Origin: Geoanaerobacter sp964528055
GTDB taxonomy: Bacteria; Desulfobacterota; Desulfuromonadia; Geobacterales; DSM-12255
Length of the DNA stretch: 64,000 bases
NCBI GenBank assembly: GCA_964528055.1
Contig: CAZGQM010000014.1
Location: 1-64,000, forward strand
Direction: 5' to 3'
Shown here: piece after piece, positions 8,995 through 17,630 of the stretch
Layout of the letters: each line of letters starts with the position of its first letter
Position numbering within the stretch: the stretch's first letter is position 1
Position numbers and translations under genes: made by a program
The notes under the pieces: generated by a model
Database searches by the model: none
The model's input: the letters and a program-made list of their open reading frames with translations, nothing else
What the model was told of the DNA's origin: nothing

Positions 8995-9960
8995 ATGATT
9001 CTTGAAGAGGCAAAACGAGTGATCCGTGTTGAGGCCGAGGCCCTGCATGCATTAGCCGACCGGATTGACGGCGAGTTTGAGCGGTCCGTTGAACTGATAC
9101 TAGCCTCAAAGGGGCGGGTAGTTGTTACGGGGATGGGGAAGTCAGGGCTTATCGGTCTGAAAATAGCCTCCACCATGGCATCAACCGGTACTCCAGCGTT
9201 TTTCCTTCATCCTGCAGAGGGGATTCATGGCGACCTGGGGATGATCATGAAGGGCGACGTGGTTATTGCGCTCTCTAATAGTGGAGAGACAGAGGAACTC
9301 CTGCGCATCCTTCCGGTGATCAAGCGGTTGGGTGCGTCGCTGGTTGCAATGACTGGTAATCCCGCTTCCACATTGGCCCGTTCAGGTGACGTGGTATTGG
9401 ACATATCTGTCAAGGAGGAGGCCTGCCCGCTCGGCTTGGCCCCGACCGCCTCTACCACAGCAACTCTGGCGATGGGCGATGCCCTTGCAATTGCCCTCCT
9501 CTCGAGGCGCGGCTTCGGCGCTGATGACTTTGCCCTGTTTCATCCTGGAGGCGCCCTTGGTAAGAAACTCCTCCTGACAGTCAGCGACATGATGCACACC
9601 GGCGAAGCCGTTCCTCTGGTTCATGAAGAGACCCTTATGAGGGAAGCGCTTTTCGAAATCACTGCAAAAAAACTTGGGATCACCGGAGTATTAGACCGTG
9701 ACGGCAGGCTAGTGGGGGTGATCACTGACGGTGACCTGCGTCGTGCCCTTGAGAGAGGGATCGATATCATCAATCAGCCCGCAACTGCTCTAATGTCGAA
9801 AAACCCCAAACGGATCAGGAGCGCAGAGCTTGCAGCAAGGGCATTGCAGCAGATGGAGCAGTTCTCAATCACCACCCTGTTTGTTTTTGAAGATGTGAAG
9901 AGTGATGCCCCTGTAGGCGTAGTTCACCTGCATGATCTGCTCAAGGCCGGCATTGCATAA
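8995..9960 (+). CDS. kdsD: KdsD, arabinose-5-phosphate isomerase (KpsF/GutQ family)
   Basis: Interconverts ribulose-5-phosphate and arabinose-5-phosphate, the first committed step to KDO. 321 residues. An N-terminal SIS sugar-isomerase domain (about 30-185) shows VVTGMGKSGLIGLKIASTMASTG and IALSNSGETEEL. It is followed by two CBS modules (about 205-320) with the linking motif FHPGGALGKKLLLTVSDMMH. It sits 39 bases after kdsA in the same operon. Confidence 0.95.
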   Translation: MILEEAKRVIRVEAEALHALADRIDGEFERSVELILASKGRVVVTGMGKSGLIGLKIASTMASTGTPAFFLHPAEGIHGDLGMIMKGDVVIALSNSGETEELLRILPVIKRLGASLVAMTGNPASTLARSGDVVLDISVKEEACPLGLAPTASTTATLAMGDALAIALLSRRGFGADDFALFHPGGALGKKLLLTVSDMMHTGEAVPLVHEETLMREALFEITAKKLGITGVLDRDGRLVGVITDGDLRRALERGIDIINQPATALMSKNPKRIRSAELAARALQQMEQFSITTLFVFEDVKSDAPVGVVHLHDLLKAGIA

Positions 9961-9979
9961 AAACTATTAATGGTGACTT

Positions 9980-10498
9980 GTGAAAAGAGGGCAACTGGGA
10001 AACATAAAACTTCTGCTTCTTGATGTTGACGGGGTTATGACCGATGGTAGGATAGTCTATGATGCCAACGGTATAGAGACTAAGTTCTTTAACGTGAAGG
10101 ACGGTCACGGAATAAAGATGCTTCAGCGTGGCGGGGTAGAGGTTGGGATCATTTCAGGAAGAAAGTCCCAGGTTGTGGATAACAGGGCAGCAGAACTAGG
10201 TATCTCTCTCGTCTACCAGAAGGCGCTGGACAAGCTGGGTCCCTATCAGGAAATCCTTGAGATAAGGGGTCTGAAGAACGAGAATGTCGCATTTATGGGT
10301 GATGATATCATTGACATCCCGGTGATGAGGAGGGTAGGGTTTGCTGCGGCTCCTTCTGATGCCCTGGATTATGTGCTTGAGCATGCGCATTTTGTAACCC
10401 GGAACCGTGGAGGGTGGGGAGCGGTTCGAGAACTTTGCGATCTAATTCTCAAGGGTAATGGAGCCTGGGATGCAGTAACTGCACGATATTTTTGCTGA
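9980..10498 (+). CDS. kdsC: KdsC, KDO-8-phosphate phosphatase (HAD family)
   Basis: Removes phosphate from KDO-8-phosphate to release KDO. 172 residues, the short cap-less HAD type. The nucleophile motif LLLLDVDGVMTDG, the IISGRKS segment and the GDDIIDIPVM motif are all present. It starts with GTG at 9980, 19 bases after kdsD, and its Shine-Dalgarno sequence is weak, so translational coupling to kdsD is plausible. It ends the KDO run; the next two genes lie on the other strand. Confidence 0.93.
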   Translation: MKRGQLGNIKLLLLDVDGVMTDGRIVYDANGIETKFFNVKDGHGIKMLQRGGVEVGIISGRKSQVVDNRAAELGISLVYQKALDKLGPYQEILEIRGLKNENVAFMGDDIIDIPVMRRVGFAAAPSDALDYVLEHAHFVTRNRGGWGAVRELCDLILKGNGAWDAVTARYFC

Positions 10499-10503
10499 AT
10501 TGG

Positions 10504-10920
10504 TCAGCGCATCCGTTTGCGACTAACACTTTCTATAGCCAGTTCAAGCTCTGCAGAGTCAACTGGTTTCGTAAGGTAGGCTTTTACACCGAGTTCTTTG
10601 CAGCGGTTTACGTCCCTCTCCTGTTTTGATGAGCTTATGATGATAACCGGAATGGCATGGGTGCGAAGGTTCATATGTGCTGTTTCAAGGAATTCCATTC
10701 CGTCTATCAGCGGCATTTTCATATCCAGCAGTATAAGGTCAGGTTTATTCACAACCGGTGCGACAGGATAGTTACTCCCTTCTCCAAACAGGTAAGCGAG
10801 TGCTTCTTCACCGTGATGCACCACATCTACATTTGAATGATTGAGCTTTGTAAGGGTGCGTAAAGTAAGAAACTCGTCGTCGGGGTTGTCTTCCACAAGA
10901 AGGATCTTCATGTTTTTCAT
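10504..10920 (-). CDS. Single-domain response regulator (CheY/Rcp1-like)
   Basis: A lone receiver domain of 138 residues with no output domain. The acidic pair in LLVEDNPDDE, the phospho-acceptor Asp in LILLDMKMPLIDGMEF, the Ser-Ser in IIISSSKQ and the Lys in YLTKPVDS are all in place. The insert around ALAYLFGEG resembles the Rcp1 subgroup that partners with phytochrome-like or hybrid kinases. A GAGGG site lies before the ATG at 10920; Met4 is an alternative. It converges on kdsC with only five bases between them. No kinase lies nearby. Confidence 0.9.
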   Translation of the reverse strand: MKNMKILLVEDNPDDEFLTLRTLTKLNHSNVDVVHHGEEALAYLFGEGSNYPVAPVVNKPDLILLDMKMPLIDGMEFLETAHMNLRTHAIPVIIISSSKQERDVNRCKELGVKAYLTKPVDSAELELAIESVSRKRMR

Positions 10921-10986
10921 TAATGCCCTCGCCGATTTAGCTCATCGCTAATCCAATAATCAATTCTAATATGTAACTTCCGGGAA

Positions 10987-11928
10987 TCAAGTAGTTGTCG
11001 TGGTATTTTCATTATTATTCTCTGCGAGAGTGGAAGGGTGCACCCACCCTTGCGGGATGCAAGTTTTTAGTCCTTCGGCCATCGTAGGAAAGAGTAGTCT
11101 TACCCCAAGTTTATCAAGCATCCTGCGGTTGTCGATTCTTCTGTTTTCGCTGAAGTAGGAGTATAGAAGGGGGGGCATTGTCTTGGCTGCCTCTTCTCTG
11201 CTTATCTGAACTGGCCGGGGGATACCAAGCAGATCGGCAACTGCGTTGAAGTAGTGCGTCATTGTGCTGTGTTCACCATCGCTAACATTGAATATGTCGC
11301 CGTTTACCCCTTTTTCGGCTGCAGCAATACAGACTCTTGCAAGATCGTCTGCATGGATGCGGTTGGTTATGGTGGCATCTTCTTCACGCAAGAGTGATAT
11401 CCCACTCATCAGATGTTGCAGAGGGAGACGACCGGGTCCGTAAATGCCGGTTACACGCAGTATTACCACCGGCACTCCACGTTCTCTACCCCAGGCAGAG
11501 ATGGCTGTTTCGGCATCCAGTCGTCGTTTGGCTCTGGTGGTCTGGGGGTTTGGAGCGGTTTCTTCGGTGACAGGCTGATCTCCGCAATCACCATATATGC
11601 CGGTGGTGCTGAGGTAAATGACTTTTGCAGGCTCACGACCGGTTTGCACAGCATCACAGAAATTCCGAATGCGTGAATCGATTATTCCTCCGCCTGGAGG
11701 AGGCGCGAGGTAGAAGAGGGTTGTGCCGGCAATCGGCAGATCTACGAGGGATGTCTTTAGATCAAGGTCTCCTGAGGAGGTACGTATCCCTGATTTGTGA
11801 AGTGGGTCATTTTTTTCAGGCGACCGGGACAGGACCGTTATGTCGCAGCCTTTCTCGTGTGCAAGCTGGGCAATCCGTCTGCCGATGTCACCACACCCTA
11901 GTATAAAAATACTGCTCAGTGAATCCAT
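10987..11928 (-). CDS. NAD(P)-dependent epimerase/dehydratase-like protein (SDR superfamily)
   Basis: 313 residues with a Rossmann fold. The N terminus FILGCGDIGRRIAQLA is the dinucleotide-binding glycine motif in the variant form seen in YeeZ-like extended or atypical SDRs. LSTTGIYGD and VTGIYGPGRLPL fit the substrate region, and RIHADDLARV is a usual C-terminal landmark. The classical YxxxK is not obvious, so activity on a sugar nucleotide is unproven. GAGGG precedes the ATG. It is divergent from lptC. Confidence 0.8.
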   Translation of the reverse strand: MDSLSSIFILGCGDIGRRIAQLAHEKGCDITVLSRSPEKNDPLHKSGIRTSSGDLDLKTSLVDLPIAGTTLFYLAPPPGGGIIDSRIRNFCDAVQTGREPAKVIYLSTTGIYGDCGDQPVTEETAPNPQTTRAKRRLDAETAISAWGRERGVPVVILRVTGIYGPGRLPLQHLMSGISLLREEDATITNRIHADDLARVCIAAAEKGVNGDIFNVSDGEHSTMTHYFNAVADLLGIPRPVQISREEAAKTMPPLLYSYFSENRRIDNRRMLDKLGVRLLFPTMAEGLKTCIPQGWVHPSTLAENNNENTTTTT

Positions 11929-12122
11929 AGAGCCCTCGGCTGGGTAAAAATTTTAGAGTATCATAGCTGATTATTGCGGTGAGTAACAGAGAGAAAAGTG
12001 CTTTAGTACCTCTGATCGCTTTCTGTGTCTTGATTTACAGCCACCACTCACTGATAACGGTGCGATTTACCAACCCTACTTCAATCTTTGTGCCAAAACC
12101 GATGTTTTATGCAATAATCCAC

Positions 12123-12151
12123 TTTACACTCCCAATATCCGGTGTTATACT
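12123..12151 (+). promoter_or_regulatory. Sigma-70-type promoter overlapping the lptC start region
   Basis: TTTACA (12123-12128) and TATACT (12146-12151) are separated by exactly 17 bp, a near-consensus promoter. Initiation would be expected around 12158, only about five bases before the lptC ATG at 12163. The message would then be almost leaderless. Confidence 0.55.
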
Positions 12152-12162
12152 TTGGCCGACTT

Positions 12163-12741
12163 ATGCTGACAGCGGGTAAAATCAGGCTGTTGCTGGCCAT
12201 AGCTATTATTTCAGCAGTGGCGGCAATTACAGCGGTTACATATTGGCGTATGCCGGCCACCAGGAAACCTGTACCGGCCAACAGCTCAAAGGTGCGTCCT
12301 GCAGAACTGGCACTAAGGGAAATACGTTTCACTGAAACCTCGAATGGTTCCAGTAACTGGACCCTTGATGCGGAACGTGCTGAGTACGATACTTCTCGAA
12401 AAATCGTGAGCCTTACAAAGGCTCGTCTTACCATGGTCCCGGCCGACAAATCGGTGGGTGAACTAATAATCGATTCGGCCCGTGCTGAATATGATACCGA
12501 AAGCAGGGATGTATCATTACGTGGCGGTGTTAGGGCTAAGAGCAGTACCGGTATGGAATTTACAACTGCATCAGCACGTTTCACGGCCCGCAAGGGGGAA
12601 GTTACCACCGCAGATAAGGTGATATTTTCAGAGGCTAGATTGACGCTGGAAGGGAAGGGTATGGAGTATCACGTTGAATCTGCGGCACTTCATATCCTGA
12701 ACAACGTGACTGCGACCATACGAACTGAGAATAAACGATGA
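12163..12741 (+). CDS. lptC: LptC, LPS export bitopic membrane protein
   Basis: Single-pass inner-membrane protein that passes lipopolysaccharide from the LptBFG transporter to the periplasmic bridge LptA. 192 residues from ATG 12163. The N-terminal helix spans about residues 5-27, and the rest is a periplasmic OstA-like beta-jellyroll with repeating short strands (RAEYDTSRKIVSL, RAEYDTESRDVSL). An in-frame GTG at 12142 overlaps the -10 box of the promoter above, so I prefer 12163. No Shine-Dalgarno sequence precedes 12163. Its stop overlaps the lptA start by 4 bases (ATGA). Confidence 0.88.
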   Translation: MLTAGKIRLLLAIAIISAVAAITAVTYWRMPATRKPVPANSSKVRPAELALREIRFTETSNGSSNWTLDAERAEYDTSRKIVSLTKARLTMVPADKSVGELIIDSARAEYDTESRDVSLRGGVRAKSSTGMEFTTASARFTARKGEVTTADKVIFSEARLTLEGKGMEYHVESAALHILNNVTATIRTENKR

Positions 12742-13253
12742 GATTCCTCTCCATATGTATGGTTGCTGTGCTACTGGTTGTCTGCCTTTGGAGAGACAGT
12801 CGGTCTGCACAGGATCAGCTGAAGATGAGGAGTGACCAGCCGATCCAGGTAAAGTCCAACGAACTCTCCACGGACAGTAGCGGCAGAGTGGCGACATTTA
12901 GCGGCAAGGTTACGGCAAAACAGGGTGACGTGACAATTTATTGCGATCGCCTGGTTGTCAAATACGGTGAAAGCGAACGTGAAGTATCGAGGGTAGAGGC
13001 TTACGGCAATGTTCGGATCGTCCAGGGAAACCAGAACGGTCAGGCAGGTCGGGCAGTCTATGACAGGTTGGCAGGCACCATTGTTCTCGAAGACAATCCG
13101 CGGGTCAGCAAGGGAGAAAATACGGTAACCGGGAAGGTTATCACTATCTATCTAAACGAGGAGAAGAGCGTGGTAACCGGTGGTCCTGATCGACGTGTAG
13201 AGGCAACCATTCACCCGAGGGGTGCGAGTACTAATGTCGGCAGTAGACCCTGA
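12738..13253 (+). CDS. lptA: LptA, periplasmic LPS transport protein
   Basis: Periplasmic bridge protein for LPS export. 171 residues with an N-terminal signal peptide (about 1-23) and an OstA-like domain. Typical phrases are SNELSTDSSGRVATFSGKV, AYGNVRIVQG and GRAVYDRLAGTIVLEDNPRV. The last 20 bases overlap lptB, and the first 4 overlap lptC, so the three are a tightly coupled operon. Confidence 0.9.
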   Translation: MRFLSICMVAVLLVVCLWRDSRSAQDQLKMRSDQPIQVKSNELSTDSSGRVATFSGKVTAKQGDVTIYCDRLVVKYGESEREVSRVEAYGNVRIVQGNQNGQAGRAVYDRLAGTIVLEDNPRVSKGENTVTGKVITIYLNEEKSVVTGGPDRRVEATIHPRGASTNVGSRP

Positions 13254-13974
13254 GCGCCGCCTCGTGGCACGAGGGCTCAGAAAGAGGTTTGGCTCCAGAG
13301 AGGTGGTGAAGGGTGTCGACCTTGAGGTCTCCTCCGGTCAGGTTATCGGACTGCTGGGGCCTAACGGAGCAGGGAAGACAACGACCTTCTACATGGTGGT
13401 CGGGCTCTGCCGACCGGATGCCGGGCAGGTACTCCTTGATGATGAGGAGCTGACGGTGCTCCCGATGCATATGAGGGCGCGAAGGGGGATCAGCTATCTT
13501 CCTCAGGAACCTTCGGTCTTTCGTAAGCTGTCTGTCCTGCAAAACCTGCTTGCTGTCCTGGAAATGATGGATATTCCTGGCAGAGAGCGTCGGGAGCGGG
13601 CTGAAGAGCTAATGTCGGACCTGGGGATTGCTCATATTGCTTCGAGTGCCGGTTATGCCCTCTCTGGGGGTGAACGGCGCCGGGTGGAGATAGCTCGTGC
13701 ACTTGCCACAAAACCGGCCTTCATGCTGCTTGATGAGCCATTCGCGGGCATTGACCCTATAGCGGTACACGACATTCAGGGAATAATTTCCGATCTCCGC
13801 ACTCGAGGGATAGGAATCCTGATATCAGACCATAATGTAAGAGAAACCTTGGGTGTATGCGATGCCGCCTACATCTTAAATGCCGGCGGGGTCCTTGAAT
13901 ATGGAGACCCGCAGCAGATATCGGAAAGTAAAATGGCCCGGCAAATTTACCTGGGTGACTCTTTCAGGCTTTGA
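13234..13974 (+). CDS. lptB: LptB, LPS export ABC transporter ATPase
   Basis: Cytoplasmic ATPase that powers LPS extraction from the inner membrane. 246 residues from ATG 13234, which has GAGGGG upstream; an in-frame GTG at 13222 is less likely. Walker A is GPNGAGKTTT, the signature is LSGGERRRVEIARAL, Walker B is MLLDEPFAGIDP, and the switch histidine is in ISDHNV. LptF and LptG, the membrane partners, are not in this window. Confidence 0.95.
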   Translation: MSAVDPERRLVARGLRKRFGSREVVKGVDLEVSSGQVIGLLGPNGAGKTTTFYMVVGLCRPDAGQVLLDDEELTVLPMHMRARRGISYLPQEPSVFRKLSVLQNLLAVLEMMDIPGRERRERAEELMSDLGIAHIASSAGYALSGGERRRVEIARALATKPAFMLLDEPFAGIDPIAVHDIQGIISDLRTRGIGILISDHNVRETLGVCDAAYILNAGGVLEYGDPQQISESKMARQIYLGDSFRL

Positions 13975-14079
13975 GATAACATTGTACCCTTGAAATGCAG
14001 CATTTGACCGTTCACTGGATCATTATCCGCCCAAAACGCACAGTAAACTATTTCTTACTCGTAAAAGGTTTGGAGTTCT

Positions 14080-15549
14080 ATGGCCATTGAGATGCGCCAA
14101 CAGATGAAGATGGTCCAGCAGCTGGTGATGACGCCCCAGTTGCAACAGGCCATAAAACTTCTACAGCTTTCAAGGATCGAGCTGCAGGATGTGATCCGTC
14201 AGGAGCTTGAAGAGAATCCTGTTCTTGAGGAGACGGCTGAGCAGGAAGAGATTCGTGAGGTTGATCAGTTTGAACTCCAGGAGAAGGAGAATTCACCTGC
14301 AGCTGACACTGGTGACTTCAAAGAGGTAGCTGCAGGCGAGGAAACCCGTACCGAAATGGATTGGGAATCCTATCTGGAGGGATATAACTACAGTTCAGGT
14401 GAGCAGTATTATGACGATGACGACCGACCCTCCTACGAGAATATTCTCACTAAGAAGGGTACCCTCTTCGATCATCTCGTATGGCAGTTGAATCTCAATC
14501 GATTTACCGACCAGGAACAGATGATCGGTTCCGAGATTATCGGTAACATAGATGAGGATGGGTATCTTCGCGCAACGTTAACAGACCTTGCGCAAGTTTG
14601 CCAGGTGGACGAGGCTACTGTTGAAGCGGCACTCTTCAAAATCCAAGAATTCGATCCCCCGGGCGTTGCTGCTCGAGACCTGCGCGAGTGTCTTCTGCTC
14701 CAGGTTCGCAACCTTGGGATGTGCGGGACTGTTGTAGAGGAAGTGCTTCTTAACCACCTGAAAGATCTTGAGCTACGCAAGTACAAGCAGATAGCAAAGT
14801 CAGTGGGGGTTGAAGTCAATGACATTCTCCTCGCAGCCAGGGTGATTGCCGGTCTTGACCCGAAACCTGGCCGGATTTACGGCCAGGAGGAAATACAGTA
14901 TATATCTCCAGATATCTTCGTCCACAAGATCGGTGAGGAGTATGTGGTCATGCTTAACGAAGAGGGTGTTCCAAACCTCAAGATTAATCCTCTTTACGCA
15001 GCCGATACAAAGGCTGAAAAGGCTGAGAGGGCAGAGCGCAATAATGGAGGGGCTAAGGTTGAAGAGTACCTGAACGATAAGATGCGGTCTGCCATGTGGT
15101 TGATAAAGAGCATACACCAGCGACAGCGAACCATCTATAAGACTTCAAAGAGTATCGTGAAGTTTCAGCGAGAGTTTCTCGACAAGGGGATTGAGTTCCT
15201 GAAACCGCTGGTGCTGCGAGATGTTGCTGAGGACATCGGTATGCACGAGTCCACAATCAGTCGTGTAACAACAAACAAATTCATGCAGACTCCACAAGGG
15301 CTGTATGAGCTGAAATACTTCTTCAACAGTGGTATATCCACCGGTGACGGTGACTTCATTGCATCAGAGAGCGTGAAGAACAAGATCAAGGAGATTCTGG
15401 AGAAGGAGGATCCGCGAAAACCATACAGTGACCAGAAGCTAGCAGAACTTCTGGCCGCTAACCAAATCAACATAGCACGAAGAACCGTAACCAAATACCG
15501 GGAGATGCTCAGGATCGGATCATCATCAGAACGTAAGCGATTATTCTGA
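14080..15549 (+). CDS. rpoN: RpoN, RNA polymerase sigma-54 factor
   Basis: Alternative sigma factor for -24/-12 promoters that need enhancer-binding activators. 489 residues. The glutamine- and leucine-rich region I (QQMKMVQQLVMTPQLQQAIKLLQLS) is followed by an acidic region II (about 50-120). Next come the core-binding domain, a helix-turn-helix (DIGMHESTISRVTTNK) and the RpoN box ARRTVTKYREML near the C terminus. It stands after lptB and before hpf and ptsN, a conserved arrangement in Proteobacteria. A 105-bp gap upstream has no promoter I can defend. Confidence 0.97.
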   Translation: MAIEMRQQMKMVQQLVMTPQLQQAIKLLQLSRIELQDVIRQELEENPVLEETAEQEEIREVDQFELQEKENSPAADTGDFKEVAAGEETRTEMDWESYLEGYNYSSGEQYYDDDDRPSYENILTKKGTLFDHLVWQLNLNRFTDQEQMIGSEIIGNIDEDGYLRATLTDLAQVCQVDEATVEAALFKIQEFDPPGVAARDLRECLLLQVRNLGMCGTVVEEVLLNHLKDLELRKYKQIAKSVGVEVNDILLAARVIAGLDPKPGRIYGQEEIQYISPDIFVHKIGEEYVVMLNEEGVPNLKINPLYAADTKAEKAERAERNNGGAKVEEYLNDKMRSAMWLIKSIHQRQRTIYKTSKSIVKFQREFLDKGIEFLKPLVLRDVAEDIGMHESTISRVTTNKFMQTPQGLYELKYFFNSGISTGDGDFIASESVKNKIKEILEKEDPRKPYSDQKLAELLAANQINIARRTVTKYREMLRIGSSSERKRLF

Positions 15550-15634
15550 TATACTGACTTCATAGCAGTACCAGCACGGACAGATGGTCACACAGGCCGT
15601 TAACAATTGACAACCGACACGGGAGGGACCCAGT

Positions 15635-16174
15635 ATGCAAATTTCAACAACGTTCAGGCACATGGAGCCGAGTGATGCGCTGAAGAGCTATGCCGAGGAA
15701 AAGCTGGAGCGGATCAAGAAATACATCGACGAGCCGGTTGTTGCTCAGGTTTATCTGACGGTTGAGAAGATTCGCCATATCGTGGAAATCACAATCAACG
15801 CCAAAGGTATTAGCACCAAGGCCTCCGAAGCGACCAATGACATGTACGCCGCAATCGATGCGGTAATTGACAAAATCGAGCGTCAGCTTCGTCGTTACAA
15901 AGAGCGTCTCAAGGGACACAAACCCTCTGACGGGCCTGAGCGCCAAGTTCAGAAGAAGATTATAGCGGCTGAAGACATGGAGAAGAGCCAGGAGTCTGTG
16001 GTCATCAAGACCAAGACGGTTTCCATCAAGCCGATGTCAGTGGATGAAGCGGTCATGCAGATGGATCTGCTCCATAAGGATTTCCTAGTGTTCACAGATG
16101 CCATGTCCGACAGCATCAATGTTATCTATCGTCGACGTGACGGTAACTTTGGCTTGATTGAGACTGCAAAGTGA
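15635..16174 (+). CDS. hpf: Long-form ribosome hibernation promoting factor (Hpf/RaiA)
   Basis: 179 residues. The N-terminal S30AE domain (about 1-100) begins with the typical MQISTTFRHMEPSDALKSYAEEKLERIKKY. A C-terminal extension (about 120-179) with KPMSVDEAVMQMDLLHKDFLVF marks the long form, which dimerises ribosomes into 100S particles on its own. A GGGAGGG site precedes the ATG. The position after rpoN matches the usual order. Confidence 0.93.
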   Translation: MQISTTFRHMEPSDALKSYAEEKLERIKKYIDEPVVAQVYLTVEKIRHIVEITINAKGISTKASEATNDMYAAIDAVIDKIERQLRRYKERLKGHKPSDGPERQVQKKIIAAEDMEKSQESVVIKTKTVSIKPMSVDEAVMQMDLLHKDFLVFTDAMSDSINVIYRRRDGNFGLIETAK

Positions 16175-16211
16175 CAGTCTGCATCCAAGATGTCTGATCC
16201 GGCATGAAGCG

Positions 16212-16673
16212 ATGAAGGGTACGCTGCTGCTCGATCCGTCCGATGTAATAGTTTCGCTGAAATCCTCCGATAAAGAGGGTGTTTTAGCAGAATTTGCCGA
16301 GTGCGTAGCAAAGCGTTATCCAGAGGCTGTGGCGGGGAGCCTTCTGCAGCTTCTACTCGAAAGAGAGAGTCTGGGAAGCACCGGGATCGGAGACGGTATT
16401 GCCATTCCTCATTGCAAATCACCTGTTCTCAATAATCCGGTTCTTCTATTCGGCCGCAGTGAATCCGGGGTGGATTTCCATGCCATAGATTACAAGCCGG
16501 TACGTCTCTTCTTTCTCCTCATTGCTCCGGAAGGGGCGGTGGGGGTTCATTTGAAGCTACTTGCACGTATCTCGCGTCTCCTTAAAAAACCGATGGTCCG
16601 CGAACAGCTCATGGAGGCTGCTACTGCGGAGGAAATAGCTGCCATCTTTCGGGAGCAGGAGATACGGTCGTGA
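16212..16673 (+). CDS. ptsN: PtsN, EIIA(Ntr) regulatory phosphotransferase protein
   Basis: Phosphocarrier of the nitrogen-related PTS. 153 residues from ATG 16212, chosen because it gives the family N terminus LLLDPSDVIVSLKSSDKEGVL; the frame is open to 16158 but overlaps hpf. The phosphorylated histidine lies in GIGDGIAIPHCKSP. Phosphate would come from EI and HPr, encoded further down this same block. Its stop overlaps the hprK GTG start. Confidence 0.93.
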   Translation: MKGTLLLDPSDVIVSLKSSDKEGVLAEFAECVAKRYPEAVAGSLLQLLLERESLGSTGIGDGIAIPHCKSPVLNNPVLLFGRSESGVDFHAIDYKPVRLFFLLIAPEGAVGVHLKLLARISRLLKKPMVREQLMEAATAEEIAAIFREQEIRS

Positions 16674-17629
16674 GCACCATCAGCCTTTCCATAGAAGACC
16701 TTCTTCAAGACGAAGAATACGGTCTCGGTCTCAGATTGATATCCGGCGAGGAGGGGCTTAATCACCGGCTCTATAGTTCACGCATCCAGAAGCCCGGACT
16801 TGCCCTCACCGGTTATACCGAGCACCTCCATCCCGACCGGCTTCAGGTCTTGGGAAATACTGAAATCTCCTACATGCTTAAGATCCCAGAGTTTCAGGCA
16901 CATGCCAATGTAGCCAAGCTCTGCTCTTTCCCCATTTCCTGTTTCATCGTGACCAAGGGTCTGATCCCTCCTGAATTTCTCAGGCTTGAGACAGAAAAAG
17001 CGGGAGTCCCCCTCTTAAGTACTCCCATGCAATCTTCAACATTCATATCCCTCATAACAAAGTTCCTTGAGGAGCGGCTTCTGCCGACTACCCATACCCA
17101 TGGTGTCCTGGTGGATGTCCTGGGAGTGGGGGTACTGCTTCTTGGCAAGAGCGGTATAGGCAAGAGCGAGTGTGCACTTGACCTGGTGATCCGCGGACAC
17201 CGGCTTGTCGCCGATGATGTTGTCTTTATCAAGAAAAAGATGCCCGCATCACTCGTAGGGCAGGCGGCTGAGGCCATCCAGTATCATATGGAGATCCGGG
17301 GTCTGGGGATCATCAATGTCAAGGATCTGTACGGGGTCTCTTCCATCCGCGAGAAAAAGATCATAGACATGGTGCTGGAACTGGTCGAGTGGAACCCTGC
17401 CCAGGAGTATGACCGGCTCGGTATCGACGAACAGGTGCATACCATCCTCGGTATCGACCTGCCCCATCTGGTTATCCCTGTCCGTCCCGGTCGCAACCTG
17501 ACCTCCATCATTGAGGTGGCAGCCCGCAACTATCTGCTCAAGGGTATGGGGTATCACTCGGCTAAGGAGTTTCAGGAGAAGCTGCTTGCCCGCTTGGAAA
17601 TCCGACCCCTTGGGGATGAGGTGGAATGA
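16670..17629 (+). CDS. hprK: HprK, HPr kinase/phosphorylase
   Basis: Phosphorylates and dephosphorylates a serine on HPr in response to metabolic state. 319 residues. The N-terminal domain (about 1-130) is followed by the P-loop LLGKSGIGKSECALDL and the family signature EIRGLGIINVKDLYGVSSI. It starts with GTG overlapping the ptsN stop by 4 bases and ends one base before rapZ. The target HPr in this window does carry the regulatory serine in GKSIMG. Confidence 0.96.
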   Translation: MSTISLSIEDLLQDEEYGLGLRLISGEEGLNHRLYSSRIQKPGLALTGYTEHLHPDRLQVLGNTEISYMLKIPEFQAHANVAKLCSFPISCFIVTKGLIPPEFLRLETEKAGVPLLSTPMQSSTFISLITKFLEERLLPTTHTHGVLVDVLGVGVLLLGKSGIGKSECALDLVIRGHRLVADDVVFIKKKMPASLVGQAAEAIQYHMEIRGLGIINVKDLYGVSSIREKKIIDMVLELVEWNPAQEYDRLGIDEQVHTILGIDLPHLVIPVRPGRNLTSIIEVAARNYLLKGMGYHSAKEFQEKLLARLEIRPLGDEVE

Positions 17630-17630
17630 G

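Noticed and set aside
12080..12097. Sigma-54-like promoter on the minus strand (TGGCAC then TTGA) upstream of the SDR gene
   Set aside because: The -24 half is good, but the invariant GC at -12 is GA here. With rpoN nearby it is tempting, but the match is incomplete.
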